Source: Nitrospira sp. (GTDB lineage: Bacteria; Nitrospirota; Nitrospiria; Nitrospirales; Nitrospiraceae). Taken from it: a stretch of 64,000 nt of DNA. Shown here piece by piece: positions 48,523 through 58,357 of the stretch. The stretch spans positions 1 through 64,000 of the forward strand of contig JACOEH010000012.1 in the NCBI GenBank assembly GCA_024998685.1. Reading direction: 5' to 3'. The position numbers and the translations under genes were made by a program. The notes beneath the pieces are model-generated. The model saw only the letters and a program-made list of their open reading frames with translations, made no database searches and was not told where the DNA came from. Each line of letters begins with the position of its first letter. The stretch's first letter is position 1.

Positions 48523-49575
48523 ATGCATTTTGAGTTATCGAGTCGTCAGCAGGGAGCCTTGATGTTAGGCTGGTCTCGTCCCGATCCACTCACGCGGGAT
48601 CTCATTCATCTCATCAATGCCCGTCGCCACGATCATGGCGACACCGATGATGCGATCGACACCTTGCAGGCGTTTCTCGAGCAAGGACGGGAACACGATC
48701 TACTGACCGTACTGGCGGCGCTCGACGAAGAAATGGCCGAATGGCTGTTCGATCTGGTCGCCGAGGCGAGCTGCACGTTGCTGCTGGACGGACCGAACGA
48801 CGAAAAGCCCGCTTACGCCACGATGGCGGCCCTGGAGCTTCCACTGCAGGCGAACTTAACCGCCCCTCTCAAGCTGAAGATCGATCCGATCGCCACGGCC
48901 GATCTCCTGCAAAAGTATCTCCAGCTTTCTGCTGGAACAGTGGTTCGGGTCGAGTCGCGCCTCTTGACGGATGCCACCTTGGAAATGTTGAATCTCCAAT
49001 TGTTCCACGACCACCTTGTGACGGTCGCAGATTCCCGGCGTGCCCAATCCGTGGCGGCACGGTTGCTTCCTCCGGTCGAAAATACCGCGTTTCTCCTATT
49101 TGAGCTGATCGGCGCTCCGGATCCAGGTTTGCCGGATACATGGGAGGATCGACAGCGCCGTGAGATTCTCGAAGGGCTGGTGAAACAATGTCCGGAGCTG
49201 GCGTGTGCGCCGGATACGATTGAGGCGCCGGTGTTCGCCGCGTATGCCATGTTCGATGCGCAGAATGCGGTACGTCTCCATCATCTTGCCGATGAGACCG
49301 CCGCGGTATGGAGGGAACTGGATCCGCTGGTGAGGTCCCGTACGATCGTCCATCTCCATACACAATGCGGAAATGGAGTCTATATGCCCGTGTGGACCGA
49401 CCTGTTCGATCCGGAACTTCCCGATGACCACGGTCCGGTTTGGACCTCTCCCGATGTCTGGGTCTTCACCGCCGATCTGCCGATTGAATGGCCGGGTGAG
49501 ATGTTGACCAATCGGTTATTGGCGGAAGGTTGTACCAGATTCGAGAATCATATCGTCGAAACCCCGGACAACTGA
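48523..49575 (+). CDS. Hypothetical protein with two similar halves
   Basis: This 350-residue acidic soluble protein has no signal peptide. The first part is helical (DTLQAFLEQGREHDLLTVLA, EEMAEWLFDLVAEA). Two stretches, LELPLQANLTAPLKLKIDP and FAAYAMFDAQNAVRLHHLADE, have mixed alpha/beta character. The C-terminal region is Trp/Pro-rich (GPVWTSPDVWVFTADLP). I do not recognise the family. It follows yjbQ by 77 bases. Confidence 0.7.
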   Translation: MHFELSSRQQGALMLGWSRPDPLTRDLIHLINARRHDHGDTDDAIDTLQAFLEQGREHDLLTVLAALDEEMAEWLFDLVAEASCTLLLDGPNDEKPAYATMAALELPLQANLTAPLKLKIDPIATADLLQKYLQLSAGTVVRVESRLLTDATLEMLNLQLFHDHLVTVADSRRAQSVAARLLPPVENTAFLLFELIGAPDPGLPDTWEDRQRREILEGLVKQCPELACAPDTIEAPVFAAYAMFDAQNAVRLHHLADETAAVWRELDPLVRSRTIVHLHTQCGNGVYMPVWTDLFDPELPDDHGPVWTSPDVWVFTADLPIEWPGEMLTNRLLAEGCTRFENHIVETPDN

Positions 49576-49701
49576 TTCCGGCCGCTCCTGTCTGCTCTTC
49601 TTCGTGCCTCTTTCGAACCTGTCTGTTCGGTCGCCGGGTCGGTTTTGCGCAAAACTTCCGTTTCGGTGATTTTCCTGCAGCTTTATTTTATTCTCACCGT
49701 G

Positions 49702-50307
49702 ATGAAAACGACTTACACCCGATCCGGAAAAGCTGTCACGAACTCCATCTCAGTGGTGGGATTGATCTTCGTCTGGACCATCATCTGGGCGAATTTTCCA
49801 CCGAAGGAAGAACTCTTCTCGGCGCAATCGGCTTCATCGAGCGGTGACACGCAGCGCATACCTGAACTCGATCTCACGATCCCGGGCGTGGTCAACCGGT
49901 CTGCCGAAAACTCGGCGGGGACGGCAAACTCGTCGTCTGGGGCTACTCTTGGCGGGTTATCTGTCCCGCGCGACAGGCGCGCCAAGGAAATCGCGGAAGT
50001 GAAGTGCGAGGCCGAAGTCCAGCAGTACTGCCCCGATTCCTTGGAGGGTGAAGATCGGCGGCGTTGCGTGGTGCAGCGCCTCAAGCGATTGGATGCGCCC
50101 TGTCAACAGATCGTGCAACAACGGCTGGTACGCTGGCGGGAAGCTGAAGAATATAAGCATGCCTGCATCGAAGATATGAAGCGGGTCTGCCTGACCGTAC
50201 AGCCCGGTGATGGGCGCATTCTGCAATGTTTGCAGGAACACGAGCAGGAACTCTCAGAAGGTTGCTATCAAAGCCTACCCAAAGGTCGCCTTCATCTCCG
50301 AAACTAA
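49702..50307 (+). CDS. Membrane-anchored Cys-rich repeat protein
   Basis: This 201-residue protein has an N-terminal hydrophobic segment (SISVVGLIFVWTIIW), a low-complexity Ser/Thr/Gly spacer, and a helical domain with six cysteines: VKCEAEVQQYCPDS, RRCVVQRL, APCQQIV, HACIEDMKRVCLTV and LQCLQEH. The pattern resembles the cysteine-rich repeats of Golgi apparatus protein 1, also found in bacteria. It is likely periplasmic and disulfide-bonded. The start could be earlier at 49645. Confidence 0.75.
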   Translation: MKTTYTRSGKAVTNSISVVGLIFVWTIIWANFPPKEELFSAQSASSSGDTQRIPELDLTIPGVVNRSAENSAGTANSSSGATLGGLSVPRDRRAKEIAEVKCEAEVQQYCPDSLEGEDRRRCVVQRLKRLDAPCQQIVQQRLVRWREAEEYKHACIEDMKRVCLTVQPGDGRILQCLQEHEQELSEGCYQSLPKGRLHLRN

Positions 50308-50454
50308 AGATCTGTGTATCTGGCGCGCCGGCCGCACAGCTTTGCTTGCGGTGCTTTCGACTGCCTGTGTGAGGCGATTCACAGACGGCGATCAAAAATT
50401 CGGTTAGCATCGAACCTTCTCGTGGAGAATTGAGAGACGGAGCACTGATAGTAT

Positions 50455-51852
50455 CTAGGCGGCCAACTCTTCGAGACAGGACCGGAGTTCCATGGCGAAT
50501 TCGCCGGCGCGGCGATAGCGGTGAACCGGGTCTTTGTGCAACGCTCGATCCAGGATATTCTTTAGGGTAGGAGGGAGATCGGGTCTGATCGCTTTTGCGC
50601 TGAGATGCGGTGTGTGGGCAATGGCAAACAGCAATGCCGAGACGTTGTCCGCTGTAAAGGGCGGACGACCGGTCAAAAGCTCGAACATCACGACGGCAAG
50701 CGAAAAAATATCGGATCGCCCATCCACCTTCTTTCCGGCGATCTGTTCGGGGGACATGTACGTGGGAGTTCCCAGCACGATATTTGTCTGAGTTTTCGAC
50801 GACGTCGCCATCTTGGCGATGCCGAAATCCATGATCTTGACGATCCCATCGGTGGTCAGCATGATGTTCGCCGGTTTGATGTCGCGATGCACAACGCCCT
50901 GCTGGTGGGCATAGTCCATCGCTTCGGCGACGGTCGCCAATATGGGAAGCAGCTTTTCCAGCGGCAGGAGATTCGGTTTCCGTGACCACTGTTTGAGCGT
51001 GGTGCCCTGAAGCACTTCCATGGCGATGTAGCCGAGGTCGTCTTCTTCACCGGCGTCGAAGATCGTGACAATATTGGGATGAGACAATCGTCCGGTGGAT
51101 TCGGCCTCCTGAAAGAACCGAGCCTTCACTTCCTGCAGTTTATCGCGATCATCGATCTCGTCGAACCGCATGGTTTTGATCGCCACGAATCGCTGGATCG
51201 TCGGATCTTTTCCGAGATACACCACTCCCATTGAGCCTCGTCCCAATTCCTTCAACACCTTGTACCGACCGAGCGTGCTGGGTGGACCGTTTTGTGTGGT
51301 GGGAATGTGCGCGGCGGTATCGGACCGGCCGCGTTCTCGTTCCAGGTCGATTTCATCGGTATCGTCGGCCGGCGCTCCAGGTTCTTCACGTCGAGACGAT
51401 CCCGCAGGATTCGCGAAAAAACGGTGAAGGGCATCGAGATGCAGAAGCCACGTGGCGGTGATCCAGAATCCGATCAGCATCAATGCTGCAGCATAGGTCA
51501 GGGTATAGCGGGTGGGTCCCACACGGTCCACAAGCGAAAGCCCGTCAATATGGAGAGCTTTATCCATGACGATCAGAATGAACAGGATCGTGACTGGAAG
51601 AACCAGTTGTCGCAGAAACGAGAATCCTCGTCCGTTATCCGGCATCTGTCGGAATGCGCGGAGCGAAAGGAGGCAGAGAGCGACCAGGCTTGTTCCTTCA
51701 ACGATGAGGTGAAGGGTTTGGAAACCGGTCAGGCCGAACAGCGTGAGGGGAAACGACTGCGCCTCCGGCAATTTGCTCAGTCCGGGACCGGCAAAGAGGG
51801 CGACAAATGCGACAAGCACATATTGAAGGGTCCAGCTCGGCGCGTTGATCAT
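50455..51852 (-). CDS. Membrane Ser/Thr protein kinase
   Basis: This 465-residue protein has an N-terminal membrane part with about four helices (LQYVLVAFVALFAGPG through LMLIGFWITATWLLHL) and a Hanks-type kinase domain. Kinase motifs are LGRGSMGVVYL (glycine loop), VAIKTM (lysine), HRDIKPANI (catalytic loop), DFGIAK and SPEQIAG. Unusually the membrane part comes first and no extracellular sensor domain follows. A start at 51906 is possible; 51852 gives MINAPSWTLQ. Confidence 0.92.
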   Translation of the reverse strand: MINAPSWTLQYVLVAFVALFAGPGLSKLPEAQSFPLTLFGLTGFQTLHLIVEGTSLVALCLLSLRAFRQMPDNGRGFSFLRQLVLPVTILFILIVMDKALHIDGLSLVDRVGPTRYTLTYAAALMLIGFWITATWLLHLDALHRFFANPAGSSRREEPGAPADDTDEIDLERERGRSDTAAHIPTTQNGPPSTLGRYKVLKELGRGSMGVVYLGKDPTIQRFVAIKTMRFDEIDDRDKLQEVKARFFQEAESTGRLSHPNIVTIFDAGEEDDLGYIAMEVLQGTTLKQWSRKPNLLPLEKLLPILATVAEAMDYAHQQGVVHRDIKPANIMLTTDGIVKIMDFGIAKMATSSKTQTNIVLGTPTYMSPEQIAGKKVDGRSDIFSLAVVMFELLTGRPPFTADNVSALLFAIAHTPHLSAKAIRPDLPPTLKNILDRALHKDPVHRYRRAGEFAMELRSCLEELAA

Positions 51853-51938
51853 GGGGTGACGAAATCTGAAGATAACAGAGTCTAACGGATACCGAAGAGG
51901 AGTCAATAAATTGGAAAAAATATGCGGATACGACAGCG

Positions 51939-52787
51939 CTAGAGTCGTCCGGCGGCTTCCTTCATCTTGGGAAGCAACGATGTCGGAATGTGCAACGTGC
52001 CCTTGCCGATGCCGACGTCGATGTCGGGTTTCGTGAGGCCATGAAAGTCGCTTCCGCCGGTGACCAACAGACCGAGTTGTTGGGCCAGGCTGAGGTATTC
52101 TCGAGTCTGTCGCGCCGCATGTGTACTATAGTAAACCTCTACACCGTCGAGTCCGTCGGCTTTGAGCTGTCGAACCAGATCGATCAGCGGCTGCTCTGTG
52201 ACCTTGACCCATGTCGGATGAGCGAGGACGGCGAGTCCGCGAGCGGCTTTGATCCAGCGAATGGCTTCGGCAGGGCTCGGGAGCTCGCGAGGAACATAGG
52301 CCGGTTTCCCTTCGGCAAGAAACCGATCGAAGGCTTCTTTGGCGGAAGCGACGACGCGTTTGTCCATTAAGACACGGGCGATGTGCGGTCTGCCGACGGA
52401 GTCGCTGCCCGCGAGTGCGCGGACTTCGTCATACGTGATGTCGATTCCCAGGATCTGTAATCGTTCGATGATCAGTGGATTCCGGCGATGACGAGCGTTT
52501 CGCAATGTCTTCAGACGCTCGGACAAAGCGAAGTCCTCCCAATCAAGAAAGTAGCCAAGGATATGTAGCTCTGCGCCGCCGGCGGTCGAGCTAATCTCCA
52601 CCCCCGGTATGACCTCGATTCCACATTCTTGTCCTGCCGCAACGGCTTCAGTGACACCGGTCATGATGTCGTGATCGGTGATGGCTAAAGCCGTCACGCC
52701 GGCTTGGTGTGCCAGACCAATAATCTCCGTGGGCGTACAACTCCCATCAGAGTGAGTGGTGTGGAGATGAAGGTCTAAGCGGCTCAT
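51939..52787 (-). CDS. PHP-domain phosphoesterase
   Basis: This 282-residue protein has the PHP metal-binding motifs: DLHLHTTHSDGSCTPTE at the start, ITDHDIMTG, GVEISS, ILGYFLDW, LAHPTW and the terminal GSDFHG. It resembles the YciV/RNase AM group, which hydrolyses 3',5'-nucleoside bisphosphates or trims RNA 5' ends. It overlaps the upstream FolB fusion gene by 4 bases and is probably co-transcribed. Confidence 0.92.
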   Translation of the reverse strand: MSRLDLHLHTTHSDGSCTPTEIIGLAHQAGVTALAITDHDIMTGVTEAVAAGQECGIEVIPGVEISSTAGGAELHILGYFLDWEDFALSERLKTLRNARHRRNPLIIERLQILGIDITYDEVRALAGSDSVGRPHIARVLMDKRVVASAKEAFDRFLAEGKPAYVPRELPSPAEAIRWIKAARGLAVLAHPTWVKVTEQPLIDLVRQLKADGLDGVEVYYSTHAARQTREYLSLAQQLGLLVTGGSDFHGLTKPDIDVGIGKGTLHIPTSLLPKMKEAAGRL

Positions 52788-53728
52788 GTGAATGATCCTA
52801 GGGGCGTGGGTTTCTGAGCCACGAGTTGCGCCGTGTAAACCGATTCCGAAGATCGGTTTCCTTCGTGGAGCCCTTCGTCATAATGGAGAATGCGGAAGCC
52901 GGGTGTGAGGTTCAACAGTTCACCATGCGCAAGGCAAAACTCCCGACGCTTCGGATGCCGGCACTGCACATGGTTATCGATGGTGAAGGTCTCATACAGC
53001 AAGACCCCGCCGGGCTTCAACGCGTCGATGAGATGGGGGAAGAGCGGTCGATGCAAGTAGAAGAAGATGAGGATGGCATCGTATGTTTCATGCCCGAGAT
53101 TCGGCTCCTGCGTCGGCTGTTCCAGATCAAGCACTCGAGATTTGATGCCGGTGAGGTGTCGCGCCCGGACATTGGCAGAAAGTTGCGCGAGGGCTTGCTC
53201 ATCGCGATCGACGGCTTCGACCTGGTAGCCCAGCGAGGCGAGGAACAGCGTATGACGGCCGCTGCCGGAAGCCACATCGAGGACCTTCCCTTTCGGAAGG
53301 CGATGAAGTTGTTGGAAGAGAAACGAAGCCGGTGGCGGATCTGCACGGAGAACCTGCTGTGTGAACCTTGTACGTTCAATGCAGATACCGACGGATCTGG
53401 TTACGAAGGAAATCGGGGGATGCAGCTTCCGCAGCCACAGCGTGATACGATCGATCGGGAACTCATCGAACAGAGTCATCAAGAGTCGTTCCGCCAGCGT
53501 TTCCAGCAGCTGAAACTCCCGAGCGGTTCCGATGTCGATGACACGCTGAGCCACTTTCGCGTAGTCGATCGTGTGAACAAGATCATCGGACAATCCTGCC
53601 GCCTCCAGTCGACAGTCCAATTCCAAATCGACGGCGAGAGATTGAGGGCGAGCGCGTTCATCGGGCGTCACGCCGCAGCGGGCGCGGAACTCCAACTGCT
53701 TGATGACGATATGTCCACCCATGTCCAC
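52784..53728 (-). CDS. Dihydroneopterin aldolase (FolB) fused to a SAM methyltransferase
   Basis: This 314-residue two-domain protein has residues about 6-118 as FolB: LEFRARCGVTPDERARPQ, TIDYAKVAQRV, LLETLAERLL and LRKLHPPISF, the standard active-site pattern. Residues about 130-310 are a class I methyltransferase with GKVLDVASGSGRHTLFLASL (motif I) and ALKPGGVLLYETFT. FolB makes 6-hydroxymethyl-dihydropterin in folate synthesis. The methyltransferase resembles the tellurite-resistance/TehB-like group. The fusion is in one frame with no gap. Confidence 0.9.
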   Translation of the reverse strand: MDMGGHIVIKQLEFRARCGVTPDERARPQSLAVDLELDCRLEAAGLSDDLVHTIDYAKVAQRVIDIGTAREFQLLETLAERLLMTLFDEFPIDRITLWLRKLHPPISFVTRSVGICIERTRFTQQVLRADPPPASFLFQQLHRLPKGKVLDVASGSGRHTLFLASLGYQVEAVDRDEQALAQLSANVRARHLTGIKSRVLDLEQPTQEPNLGHETYDAILIFFYLHRPLFPHLIDALKPGGVLLYETFTIDNHVQCRHPKRREFCLAHGELLNLTPGFRILHYDEGLHEGNRSSESVYTAQLVAQKPTPLGSFT

Positions 53729-53808
53729 ATTGTCGGAGATGGGATTTCAGGCTGTCAAGCGAGGAAGGGAGATGGCATGTGAGGCGACGGATGCGCCGTG
53801 TACAACGG

Positions 53809-55359
53809 TTAGAGGAAGTAACGGCTCGTGTCGAATTTGTACTCCATATTGTCGATCAGCCGGACGATGCTGTGACGGTACGCGCCGGCGTCGTCTTTTT
53901 CGGTCAAGTCCAACTCGGGGCCGTTATCGACGGGAGTACTCTGTGCATCGGTAATGACTTTGACGACCGGACGTTCGCTCTCGGTCTTATCGGCGGCAGG
54001 CTTGAGCACGACGGCGAATTCATCGGAGTCGAGGACCACCAAGCTTCCGATCGGAATGATTCCCACACAATTGACGAAGAGTTTAAGCAGGGTCGCGTCG
54101 AAACTTCTTCCGGATTTCGTAAGCATCATATTCAGCACTTTCGAGGGCGACATCGGCTCCCGGCGGTAGACGCGGGAAGACGTCATGGCATCGTAACAAT
54201 CGGCGATCGTGAGAATGCGCCCCGTCAAAGAAAGTTTCCACGGTGTTTCCAATTTGGGATAGCCCGAATAGTCCAAGTTCATATGGTGTTCAAAGGATGC
54301 TGCGGCCATGCGGGCCGGAAGGTTGGTGATGCCGCGTAACTGCGCGAGACCCAAGACTCCTTCAGTAGGGTGGTTGCGCATCATCGTCCATTCGTCTTCT
54401 GTAAACTCACCGGGTTTATTCAGGACTTCAAGAGGAATGGTCGACTTTCCCATGTCGTGAAACAACGCGGCCAGGCCGAGATCGGCCAGCTCGACTTTCG
54501 GATAGCCGGCCCTGTTTGCAAGAGCGATGGAGAGCAGTGAGACGTTGACGGAGTGATTGTGTGTGTATTGATCGTGACAGCGAAGGGTCGTGAGGCCCAA
54601 CATGATCGGCTCGTCCTGCATCATCAAATCGACGATATTCTGAATGGCCCGTTTCGCCTGCTTAAAGTTCAACGCTTTGCCGTCTCGGGACGACTGAACC
54701 AGGTTGCCGACCACGTCGGCGGCTTTACCATACGCGGCTTTCGAACGGGCTTTGTGCCGAACCCTCGAATCTACGTTCTCCGCAAGATGTTCTTTCAGGT
54801 TGAGGAGTCGAGGGTCCTTCAGTTCGATGCCGGCCACGGCTAGGTTCTTCAATTCCTGTCGAAAGTCTTCGATCGACTTTGTTGTCGGGTCAAGACCGAC
54901 GAAGAGATGGGCGAACTCCCGAAGGTCCTTGGAAGAAACCGATGAGGAAAAGGTCAACCCGCCGATCCGCCACTTTTTCAAGGCGTCAAGAATGCTTGAG
55001 ACGACCAGCATTTGTTGCGCCGTCACTTTCAGATGGTTTTCACCGAGGAAGAGGAAATCGTCCTGCACCCACAAGGTGACCGGTTGGTCGTGGGAAAGGG
55101 TTTCAATGAGGGTCAACATCGTTTCGACGGGTTTGTCGAGAGCGGCGTTGGCCCGGCCATGGATCTTCGACGTTTTAATCAGCGTATTCAACTGTGTGAT
55201 GAGTTGAAATCCCAGCATCACCAACTGCTGGTCGAGGATGTCTCCGGCTTCCGACCCTTGGCCGATCTTCTGCGACAGCGACTTTTCGTGTGTCAGAATC
55301 GGCTGCATCATATCTTCGTCGGGCGGATTTTGCAGAGACTGTGACCGGCGTTCCTTCAT
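53809..55359 (-). CDS. HD-GYP domain protein
   Basis: This 516-residue protein has an N-terminal domain (about 45-165) of unknown type and an HD-GYP domain in the second half: DLGLAALFHDMGKSTIP (HD), NHPTEG, and HHMNLDYSGYPK (HHxxxDxSGYP). HD-GYP enzymes break down c-di-GMP. The N-terminal domain resembles that of the HEAT protein encoded just upstream. It matches the PilZ/GspE theme of second-messenger control elsewhere in the window. Confidence 0.9.
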   Translation of the reverse strand: MKERRSQSLQNPPDEDMMQPILTHEKSLSQKIGQGSEAGDILDQQLVMLGFQLITQLNTLIKTSKIHGRANAALDKPVETMLTLIETLSHDQPVTLWVQDDFLFLGENHLKVTAQQMLVVSSILDALKKWRIGGLTFSSSVSSKDLREFAHLFVGLDPTTKSIEDFRQELKNLAVAGIELKDPRLLNLKEHLAENVDSRVRHKARSKAAYGKAADVVGNLVQSSRDGKALNFKQAKRAIQNIVDLMMQDEPIMLGLTTLRCHDQYTHNHSVNVSLLSIALANRAGYPKVELADLGLAALFHDMGKSTIPLEVLNKPGEFTEDEWTMMRNHPTEGVLGLAQLRGITNLPARMAAASFEHHMNLDYSGYPKLETPWKLSLTGRILTIADCYDAMTSSRVYRREPMSPSKVLNMMLTKSGRSFDATLLKLFVNCVGIIPIGSLVVLDSDEFAVVLKPAADKTESERPVVKVITDAQSTPVDNGPELDLTEKDDAGAYRHSIVRLIDNMEYKFDTSRYFL

Positions 55360-55369
55360 GATGAGCTTC

Positions 55370-57169
55370 CTAGTGCGTTGTGCCGGTGGAGGGGCCGCCG
55401 CGTTGTAGCCGTTGAGCTTGCGACAATGCCGCGGCGCACGCTTGACGAACCGCGGCGCTTCCCTTTTGGGCCCCTACGGAGAGAGCCGCGATGGCGGCAG
55501 GGCTGGCGAGCTTTCCGAGCGTTTCAGCTCCAATGACCGCCAGCTCTTCTTTTTTCCTCCGATTCGTCCAGGCCCATTCGGTCATCAGGCGTTGCCAATA
55601 GGGAACTGCTTCGTCGCCGCATGTGGCGCGGACAGCATGAAAGACCGCTCGGCGCTCACTGATGGGGCGATCCATGAACCCTTCTTCCGACAAAAGCGGA
55701 GACCACAGCGAGAAGGGAACAGTATACTGGCCGGACATGAGCAGCTTGAGAGCGGCAAAACGGACCCCTTCATCTTCATCGGTCGAGAGGGAGAGGAGTT
55801 TTGTGCCGTTGCCGTTGGGTCGGAACAGGCCGAGGGCACGGATCACTTCTCGACGAACCTGCGCGTCGGGATACCGGATCAATTTTTCGACCGGTTCGGC
55901 GAACTTGAGGTTATTCCACTTGATCAAGATCAAAAGCAGATTGCGAACATACGCGGGCCTCCGATCCGATAATCCTCGCAACAAGGGATCGGGGTGATCT
56001 TTTCCCAAGACCGTCAGGGCCTCCGACACAATGGCTTGGTGGACCGGTGATGTGATGTTCGCAAGAAGTGAACAGAGCGAGGAGACGGCATCTGTTTTCA
56101 TCAGAGACAAAATGGTGGACAGTCCTTTCACATCGGCGTTGGGATTTCGGTTGAGGTAGACTTCGATCATCTTCACCCGTTCCACGCGGCCGAGTCCATT
56201 GAGGAGAGAGGCCAGCTGTTGCTTGTGTTCCTCTCCCAAATCAGGCCGTACGGCATCCGTTTCGTGGAGGAGACTTAAGACGTTCTCCAACACTGTCCAT
56301 TTGCCTTCACGAAGAAGGGATTCCACGACGTTGCTCCACAGATTGAAGAGCTTCGTCAGCAAGACCGAGGATTGTTCCGACGCGAGGATCGCGGTCAGCA
56401 TGTCCAGGATGTACATGAGACCATCCTGTTTCCGCTCAGCCTCGATTTCTTGCGCCAAGACGGCAAGCTCTTCTTCCGTGACCTCATAACCTGCCAGTCC
56501 CGATTGGAAACGACTTTTGGCGTTTCCAGAACTTCCGCCCTCTGGATCGGTTCCCGCGCCACCTCGCTTTTTGCGTTCCCGCTCCTGATCCAACAATTCT
56601 CTGAGCGTCGAATCCGACGAACTCATGCTTCCATCGATGCGGACAAAGCCGTCGTTCCCTGCGGAAAATTTTGAGAGTTCCTCGGCGGTCACGAGCGTGA
56701 TCGTCGACAGATTCCGAGACCAAAGGCGCGTGACGATATCATCGTCGTCCTCATTTGTGTCGGCGTCGCTCCATAAGGAAATGAGGAAGAACGACAGATC
56801 CTCTTGTGTGAGGCCTTGGTGTAGGACCAGCTCTCGGATGCCGTCGGCATACAGCTTGAACGCTATACTCTCGCTTCCTCCCTCCTTTTCTGCCTGGTAC
56901 ACGACAGAGTCTTTGCACAGCAATTCAGAACGTTGAACCAGGAAAGCCAATCGTGAATGAACCGCGAGATGATGGGTCAATTCTTCAAACAGCTGCTGCG
57001 TAAACTTTTGAGCAACGGGATTCGTTGAGCCGTACGTCCGGTTCGATTTGGCCGTTTTATCCAAGAGTTTGAGGACACGTTTGACGGAGACGATCTCAGG
57101 GTCTTCAGCAGTGCGAGCGGCGACTGCGGCGGCCATCATTTCTTGAGCCGTTTTGAGGTCCGTCGTCAT
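55370..57169 (-). CDS. HEAT-repeat-like protein
   Basis: This 599-residue protein has no signal peptide. Residues about 30-150 resemble the N-terminus of the HD-GYP protein. The C-terminal 300 residues form helical HEAT-like repeats (VEKLIRYPDAQVRREVIRAL, TDEDEGVRFAALKLL, LGKLASPAAIAALSVGAQ). It lies 10 bases from the HD-GYP gene and is likely co-transcribed. It could be a scaffold for that phosphodiesterase. Confidence 0.85.
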   Translation of the reverse strand: MTTDLKTAQEMMAAAVAARTAEDPEIVSVKRVLKLLDKTAKSNRTYGSTNPVAQKFTQQLFEELTHHLAVHSRLAFLVQRSELLCKDSVVYQAEKEGGSESIAFKLYADGIRELVLHQGLTQEDLSFFLISLWSDADTNEDDDDIVTRLWSRNLSTITLVTAEELSKFSAGNDGFVRIDGSMSSSDSTLRELLDQERERKKRGGAGTDPEGGSSGNAKSRFQSGLAGYEVTEEELAVLAQEIEAERKQDGLMYILDMLTAILASEQSSVLLTKLFNLWSNVVESLLREGKWTVLENVLSLLHETDAVRPDLGEEHKQQLASLLNGLGRVERVKMIEVYLNRNPNADVKGLSTILSLMKTDAVSSLCSLLANITSPVHQAIVSEALTVLGKDHPDPLLRGLSDRRPAYVRNLLLILIKWNNLKFAEPVEKLIRYPDAQVRREVIRALGLFRPNGNGTKLLSLSTDEDEGVRFAALKLLMSGQYTVPFSLWSPLLSEEGFMDRPISERRAVFHAVRATCGDEAVPYWQRLMTEWAWTNRRKKEELAVIGAETLGKLASPAAIAALSVGAQKGSAAVRQACAAALSQAQRLQRGGPSTGTTH

Positions 57170-57302
57170 ACGTAAGACCTACCGGCAGATTTCAGCTTCG
57201 TCAAGGAAATCGCGGTTCTTTACAGTCGTTCGGCTCCGGACACGTGCTTGATCCGCGGCTTGTTTGTCACGAGAGGCATCGGTAGAATCGAGCCGCAATG
57301 CT

Positions 57303-57941
57303 ATGAGTAGAACTCCACTCGTCATATGTTTCGGCGACAGCCTGACGGCAGGGTTTCAGTCGCCGACTAGAGACAATCCGACCGGACGAGAGACTCCATA
57401 TGGGCAGTTTCTCCAATCCTATTTGAGTGATGTTGTCGAAGTTCGCACCAGTGGGATCTGTGGTGAATTGACGGGCGAAATGATCGTGCGATTCCAGCGC
57501 GATGTGTTGGATCATCAACCCGGCTATGTGCCGATTCTGGGAGGAACTAACGATCTGAGGTGGAACGCGTCACCGTCAGAAATCATGTGTAACCTGACCA
57601 TGATGTACGAACGGACGCTCGCGATAGGAGGCGTGCCTCTTCCGGTGACGGTTCCTTCGATACGAGTAGAGGATGGTTCGGATGGCACGATCAGTCAAGA
57701 GTGGATCGCCGAGCATCTAGACCGCCGAAGCGGATTGAACAGGCTTATCCAAAATTACGCTGACTCAAAAGGCCTCGCCTACGTCGATCTGTTTGCCGCC
57801 ACTGTGGATCCTCAGAGCGGGCAATTGGCAGAACTGTTCTCGAACGATGGGATTCATCTGACGACCGCCGGGTATCGTCTATTTGCCGAGCAGGTCGCAC
57901 ATGTCCTGAAGCCGGTGTTGAGGCCAGACAGGCAATCATGA
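57303..57941 (+). CDS. SGNH-type esterase/lysophospholipase
   Basis: This 212-residue protein begins MSRTPLVICFGDSLTAGFQS, with the GDSL nucleophile block. The oxyanion Gly and Asn are in GGTNDL, and the Asp-His pair in DGIHLTTAGY. The ATG at 57303 is preferred; the frame opens at 57264. No signal peptide is seen. It overlaps the thioredoxin-like gene by 4 bases. The substrate is unknown. Confidence 0.92.
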   Translation: MSRTPLVICFGDSLTAGFQSPTRDNPTGRETPYGQFLQSYLSDVVEVRTSGICGELTGEMIVRFQRDVLDHQPGYVPILGGTNDLRWNASPSEIMCNLTMMYERTLAIGGVPLPVTVPSIRVEDGSDGTISQEWIAEHLDRRSGLNRLIQNYADSKGLAYVDLFAATVDPQSGQLAELFSNDGIHLTTAGYRLFAEQVAHVLKPVLRPDRQS

Positions 57942-58261
57942 GTTCCATGCTCCAAGCCGTCACTGACCGTGAGTTTGATAGGGTGATCGAAACAAGCACG
58001 GTCCCGGTGTTGGTGGAATTTTGGAAACCAGGCTGCGGTCATTGCCGAGTTTTGATGAAGGAATTGGAACAGTTGCGGCATGAATGGGGTGAACGGGTGC
58101 TCATCCTGACAATGAATGTCGATGAGGAGTTTCAGATCTCCGCTGAGTTGGAAGTCTCATCGCTTCCCGCCCTGGCGTTGTATCGATCCGGTGAATTTGT
58201 GAAATTTATCGGAGGGCTCGGGAAAAAGAATGAAATCGTGAAGCAGATTGAGTGCGAGTGA
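57938..58261 (+). CDS. Thioredoxin-like protein
   Basis: This 107-residue protein has the fold order of thioredoxin: VPVLVEFWKPGCGHCRVLMK with active site CGHC rather than CGPC, then LTMNVDEE, and the cis-Pro loop SSLPALALY. The His in the motif makes it more oxidising in character, as in PDI or DsbA active sites. It is cytoplasmic by sequence and is coupled to the esterase upstream by a 4-base overlap. Confidence 0.9.
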   Translation: MSSMLQAVTDREFDRVIETSTVPVLVEFWKPGCGHCRVLMKELEQLRHEWGERVLILTMNVDEEFQISAELEVSSLPALALYRSGEFVKFIGGLGKKNEIVKQIECE

Positions 58262-58357
58262 ATTCCCTGACGCAACAGGCTCACGAGACCCCTCATGAGC
58301 CTGTTGCCGGTCAAACACCATCCGCACTATTGTGGGTAGTCCCTTTCCCTCAGCCTC

